A stretch of DNA of 16,067 bases from an uncultured Erysipelotrichaceae bacterium (GTDB lineage: Bacteria; Bacillota_I; Bacilli_A; RF39; UBA660): the NCBI GenBank assembly GCA_902772675.1, contig CACYBN010000102.1:1-16067 (forward strand). The letters are read 5' to 3'. Positions 13,960-16,067 of the stretch are shown here, piece by piece. A model generated the notes under the pieces. That model made no database searches. It worked only from the letters and a program-made list of their open reading frames with translations, and had not been told where the DNA came from. How positions within the stretch are numbered: position 1 is the stretch's first letter; each line of letters begins with the position of its first letter. The translations under genes were made by a program, and so were the position numbers.

Positions 13960-14697
13960 ATGAAAAAAAGTCAAAATAAAACTGAATTAATTATTTTTAT
14001 AATTTGTATAATTGCAATATTAATAGCCATTTTTTATTTAACTTTTATTCAAAAAGATTTAAAAAAAGAAGTAGTAGAAACTACTGTTACTGAAGAACAA
14101 ACTAATAATTTTGATTTAGAAGAAGCTAAAACTATTTTAGATAAAATAGAATATCCAATTATTATGGAAACTACTAATCAATATAATAATAAATTATTCT
14201 ATTATATTAAAAATAGAACTATAGATGATATATCTGATAAAGCTAAATTCTTAATAGCTATAAAGAATGCCATTCCAATCGCAGACTGTAGTGATTTTGA
14301 TTGTTTTATTGAAGAAGATAAAGTAATAGATATATATACTTCTATATTTAATCAACCATATACATATATTAATAATGACTATACAACTAAAGAAGGAAAT
14401 GCTATTAAAATAAATAGCAATTGGAAAGATATTAATAATGGTAAAGTTTATACTAAAATAGAATCAGCATCTACTCAAAATAAGAAACTAGAAATAGTAG
14501 TAAAAGTTGCTTTTGAATATAATTCTACTCTATTCCAAGATTATGAATTAACTACTATATTACAAACAAAATCAAAAATTAAATCAGAAAAAGACTTAGA
14601 TAAATTAAAAGATCTTTATAAATATAAATTCACATTTACATATAATGAAGATACTGAATCATATGTATATGTATCAACTAAAAAAATATCCACATAA
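13960..14697 (+). CDS. Single-pass membrane protein with extracellular domain, function unknown
   Basis: I do not recognise a family. The 245-aa product has a short basic N-terminus, one transmembrane helix (about 9-30) with no lipobox, and an acidic Thr/Glu linker (about 35-52). An extracellular domain of about 190 residues follows, with alternating helices and beta strands, and a Cys pair in DCSDFDCF. Wall-facing anchored proteins often have this layout. AGGAGG at 13945-13950 and ATG 13960 are well spaced. It is divergent from the TasA-like gene across 121 bp, so it might share its regulation; a role in the same cassette is inference only. The stop codon lies inside the terminator hairpin that follows. 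Confidence 0.8.
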   Translation: MKKSQNKTELIIFIICIIAILIAIFYLTFIQKDLKKEVVETTVTEEQTNNFDLEEAKTILDKIEYPIIMETTNQYNNKLFYYIKNRTIDDISDKAKFLIAIKNAIPIADCSDFDCFIEEDKVIDIYTSIFNQPYTYINNDYTTKEGNAIKINSNWKDINNGKVYTKIESASTQNKKLEIVVKVAFEYNSTLFQDYELTTILQTKSKIKSEKDLDKLKDLYKYKFTFTYNEDTESYVYVSTKKIST

Positions 14698-14711
14698 AAT
14701 GTGGATATTTT
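14683..14711. terminator. Bidirectional terminator overlapping two convergent stop codons
   Basis: AAAATATCCACA (14683-14694) pairs with TGTGGATATTTT (14700-14711) around TAAAA. The left arm is the last four codons of the plus-strand gene. The loop holds its TAA stop, and the right arm reaches the stop codon of the minus-strand gene. T-rich tracts follow on both strands. Confidence 0.8.
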
Positions 14712-15169
14712 TATTTGTTATTACTTTCATATATTAAAGATTCATATAATAAATCTACTATATAATTAGAATCTTCTAAATTATATTTTTCTTTTAATTC
14801 ATTAAATACTTCATCATAACAAGTAGTACCTAAATACCTAAATATACTTTCCTTTTTATTTTTTATATCTTCTAAATAATTTTTAGTATATTCATTATCA
14901 ATTATTAATAATAAATCTTTTCCTATAAAAGTTTTAAAATCTTTAATAATATCACTTGTACTATCTTTATATGTAAAATTATCTTTATCATAATCAATAA
15001 TTTCTTCAATATAAGGATTTCCAATATTATTTAATCTATAATCAAATCTATCTATTAGTTGTAATCCTTTTAATTTAAGTGCAGATAATTGAGCTATGTC
15101 TCCACCTTTTACTGCAGTTGGAATAATTTCTAAGATAATATATTCTTTTTTTAATAATTTATCTATCAT
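14711..15169 (-). CDS. DnaQ-fold exonuclease-like protein lacking catalytic residues
   Basis: The order of sequence blocks in this 152-aa protein follows the DnaQ/PolC-type 3'-5' exonuclease fold. These are YIILEIIPTAVKGGDIAQLS (10-29, Exo I strand and turn), then ALKLKGLQLIDRFDYRL (strands 2-3), SDIIKDFKTFIGKDLLLIIDN (Exo II helix and strand), and a C-terminal helix pair at the Exo III position. The metal ligands are not kept. The Exo I DxE becomes LEI with Ile at the second acid. The Exo II HN-x-x-FD becomes IDNEYTKN, and no Exo III His appears. If the match is right it is a non-catalytic relative, perhaps a binding protein. Start and stop of neighbours overlap as ATGA with the membrane protein upstream, and no separate ribosome site is visible. 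The match is by pattern only and needs structural comparison. Confidence 0.5.
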   Translation of the reverse strand: MIDKLLKKEYIILEIIPTAVKGGDIAQLSALKLKGLQLIDRFDYRLNNIGNPYIEEIIDYDKDNFTYKDSTSDIIKDFKTFIGKDLLLIIDNEYTKNYLEDIKNKKESIFRYLGTTCYDEVFNELKEKYNLEDSNYIVDLLYESLIYESNNK

Positions 15170-15687
15170 GACTTTTTAATCTTAATTGATATATCACTAT
15201 CTATATCTAAGATATCTACTACAGCTATCCAAGAATAGTCAGCTTCACTTTCTAATACTCTTTTTTCTACTTCAATAGTTACATCGGATTCATCTTTAAT
15301 TACATCAGTAACTCTATTGGCAATTACACGTCCTTTATTATCTAAACATAATACTATTATTGTATTTGTTTTATAATACTCTTCTTCAGAATAATTATCT
15401 AATTTTGTATTTAACCATGAAATATTTAATTTTTTTTCTAATAATCCCTCTTTAAATGTTTTTAATTCATCTACGTTTCTTATAACAGTTATTTCATCTA
15501 AACCCTCAATTTTTTTATTAGGTTTATAACTGCTAACGTGATATTCCAAATGTTCTACATGTGAAGAAATACTTTCTACTCTATCATTAACAGCAGTTTT
15601 TATTTCTATTAGAACATTTCCAAACATTATTGAAGAGCAAATTATAAAAAATAAACATAAGATTTCTTTAGAAAAACCGCTTTTCAT
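15166..15687 (-). CDS. Membrane-anchored protein, possibly PrcB-like
   Basis: The 173-aa product has an N-terminal transmembrane helix (about 8-28, no lipobox), an amphipathic or coiled stretch (about 29-55) and an extracellular domain. The latter contains YSEEEYYKTNTIIVLCLDNKG and, further on, VTIEVEKRV, then SWIAVVDI. This pattern of FxxN-x-IIVL, beta strands and a closing hydrophobic strand recalls the PrcB C-terminal fold (protease complex subunit) common in Firmicutes. The match is weak. ATG 15687 is preferred because the GTG at 15693 lies within the poor GAGTGAT ribosome region, as at several neighbouring genes; the choice is not firm. The stop codon overlaps the next start (ATGA), so the two proteins are made together. 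A good promoter lies upstream. Confidence 0.6.
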   Translation of the reverse strand: MKSGFSKEILCLFFIICSSIMFGNVLIEIKTAVNDRVESISSHVEHLEYHVSSYKPNKKIEGLDEITVIRNVDELKTFKEGLLEKKLNISWLNTKLDNYSEEEYYKTNTIIVLCLDNKGRVIANRVTDVIKDESDVTIEVEKRVLESEADYSWIAVVDILDIDSDISIKIKKS

Positions 15688-15712
15688 AATCACTCAACTC
15701 CAACTCATACAT

Positions 15713-15741
15713 ATTATAAAGCATACTTGAAAATTTAACAA
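15713..15741 (-). promoter_or_regulatory. Promoter of the PrcB-like/DnaQ-like operon
   Basis: TTGTTA (15736-15741) and TATAAT (15713-15718) on the minus strand are 17 bp apart. The leader to ATG 15687 would be about 20 nt. Confidence 0.65.
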
Positions 15742-15858
15742 TTATTTTTTGATTTGATTAAATGTATATTTATAGATAACTTTACATATAATAGTTTATT
15801 TTTTAACTAATGATACGCATTCCTTTTTTATTATAACAAATAAATAATAAAAATTATA

Positions 15859-15867
15859 TGTTATAAT
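15859..15867 (+). promoter_or_regulatory. Extended -10 promoter of the right-edge gene
   Basis: TGTTATAAT is a TGn-extended perfect -10 at 15859-15867. A second TATAAT lies at 15875-15880, closer to the ribosome site. Neither has a good -35 at standard spacing; the first is favoured by its TG extension. Confidence 0.5.
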
Positions 15868-15900
15868 TAAGTTGTATAATAGATTTAAAGGAGAATAATT

Positions 15901-16067
15901 ATGGATGAAAATACTTCTTTAGAAGAAAGAATAAATCAATTAGAAAAAAGGATAGAAAAACTAGAGATTATAGAAAAAAGAAGACAATTATTTACAAATA
16001 TAAAAATAGTTATTTATATTATCTTAATAATTTTAATTGCAATTGCCATTGTCTATTTTAAAGATCA
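15901..16067 (+). CDS. Coiled-coil membrane protein, N-terminal part (runs off right edge)
   Basis: The first 55 complete codons are visible after an AAGGAG at 15888-15893. Residues 4-30 form a strongly charged coiled coil (SLEERINQLEKRIEKLEII) with Leu/Ile at heptad positions. A basic patch (EKRRQ) follows, then a transmembrane helix from about residue 37 (VIYIILIILIAIAIVYF). The protein may be very short, ending soon after the helix, as many coiled-coil/tail-anchored proteins do, or may continue outside the cell. No family can be named. Confidence 0.75.
   Translation, partial: MDENTSLEERINQLEKRIEKLEIIEKRRQLFTNIKIVIYIILIILIAIAIVYFKD

Noticed and set aside
15166..15168. Possible Mycoplasma-type code (TGA as Trp)
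   Set aside because: TGA ends the PrcB-like frame here and Trp residues elsewhere use TGG; the standard code fits all genes.
1..16067. CRISPR arrays, insertion sequences, attachment sites, tRNAs
   Set aside because: No regularly spaced direct repeats, transposase frames, long terminal inverted repeats or tRNA-like cloverleafs were recognised by eye; short or diverged cases could be missed.

Overview
The window is AT-rich (by eye about 27% G+C) and comes from a low-GC Gram-positive bacterium of the Bacilli/Erysipelotrichia type. It has strong AGGAGG-type ribosome sites, TTGACA/TATAAT-type promoters and short hairpin-plus-T terminators. Its genes are typical of the group: recU, gpsB, dnaD, a class A PBP, type B RNase P RNA and a SipW-like peptidase. 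TGG encodes Trp and TGA is used as a stop, so this is the standard code and not Mycoplasma code 4. The wall-synthesis genes exclude a wall-less mollicute. A reduced, perhaps uncultured, gut lineage is a guess.

Left part (1-6390). On the minus strand, reading right to left, lie gpsB, the RNase P RNA, a RodZ/YmfM-like helix-turn-helix membrane protein, pgsA, a terminator, and then recA. The recA promoter carries a LexA-like palindrome, and recA runs off the left edge. Divergent from gpsB is the recU-ponA operon, which makes a Holliday-junction resolvase and a bifunctional penicillin-binding protein. In Bacillus these neighbourhoods (ymfM-pgsA-recA, gpsB-rnpB, recU-ponA) lie apart; here they are fused.

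Middle (6391-10910). A secreted beta-propeller-like protein on the plus strand converges on a minus-strand operon: cca (CCA-adding enzyme), dnaD, nth and a Rossmann methyltransferase. Gene junctions are overlapping or nearly so. Upstream of cca, separated by a terminator, is the HU gene.

Right part (11002-14711). A minus-strand cassette makes a small exported TasA-like protein from a strong promoter. Downstream are an ER-type (Ser/His) signal peptidase fused to a large polytopic membrane domain, and a DUF5305-like two-pass membrane protein. This resembles the sipW-tasA module of Bacillus and is probably a dedicated secretion system for an extracellular fibre or matrix protein. A divergent single-pass membrane protein of unknown function borders it.

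Right edge (14711-16067). A two-gene minus-strand operon pairs a membrane-anchored, possibly PrcB-like protein with a protein that looks like a DnaQ-fold 3'-5' exonuclease without its catalytic acids. A plus-strand coiled-coil/membrane protein gene runs off the end. No tRNA, insertion sequence, CRISPR array or prophage sign was seen. The most unusual items are the peptidase fusion within the TasA-like cassette, the apparent pseudo-exonuclease and its partner, and the RNase P RNA wedged between two protein genes. No intergenic stretch exceeds 300 bases.
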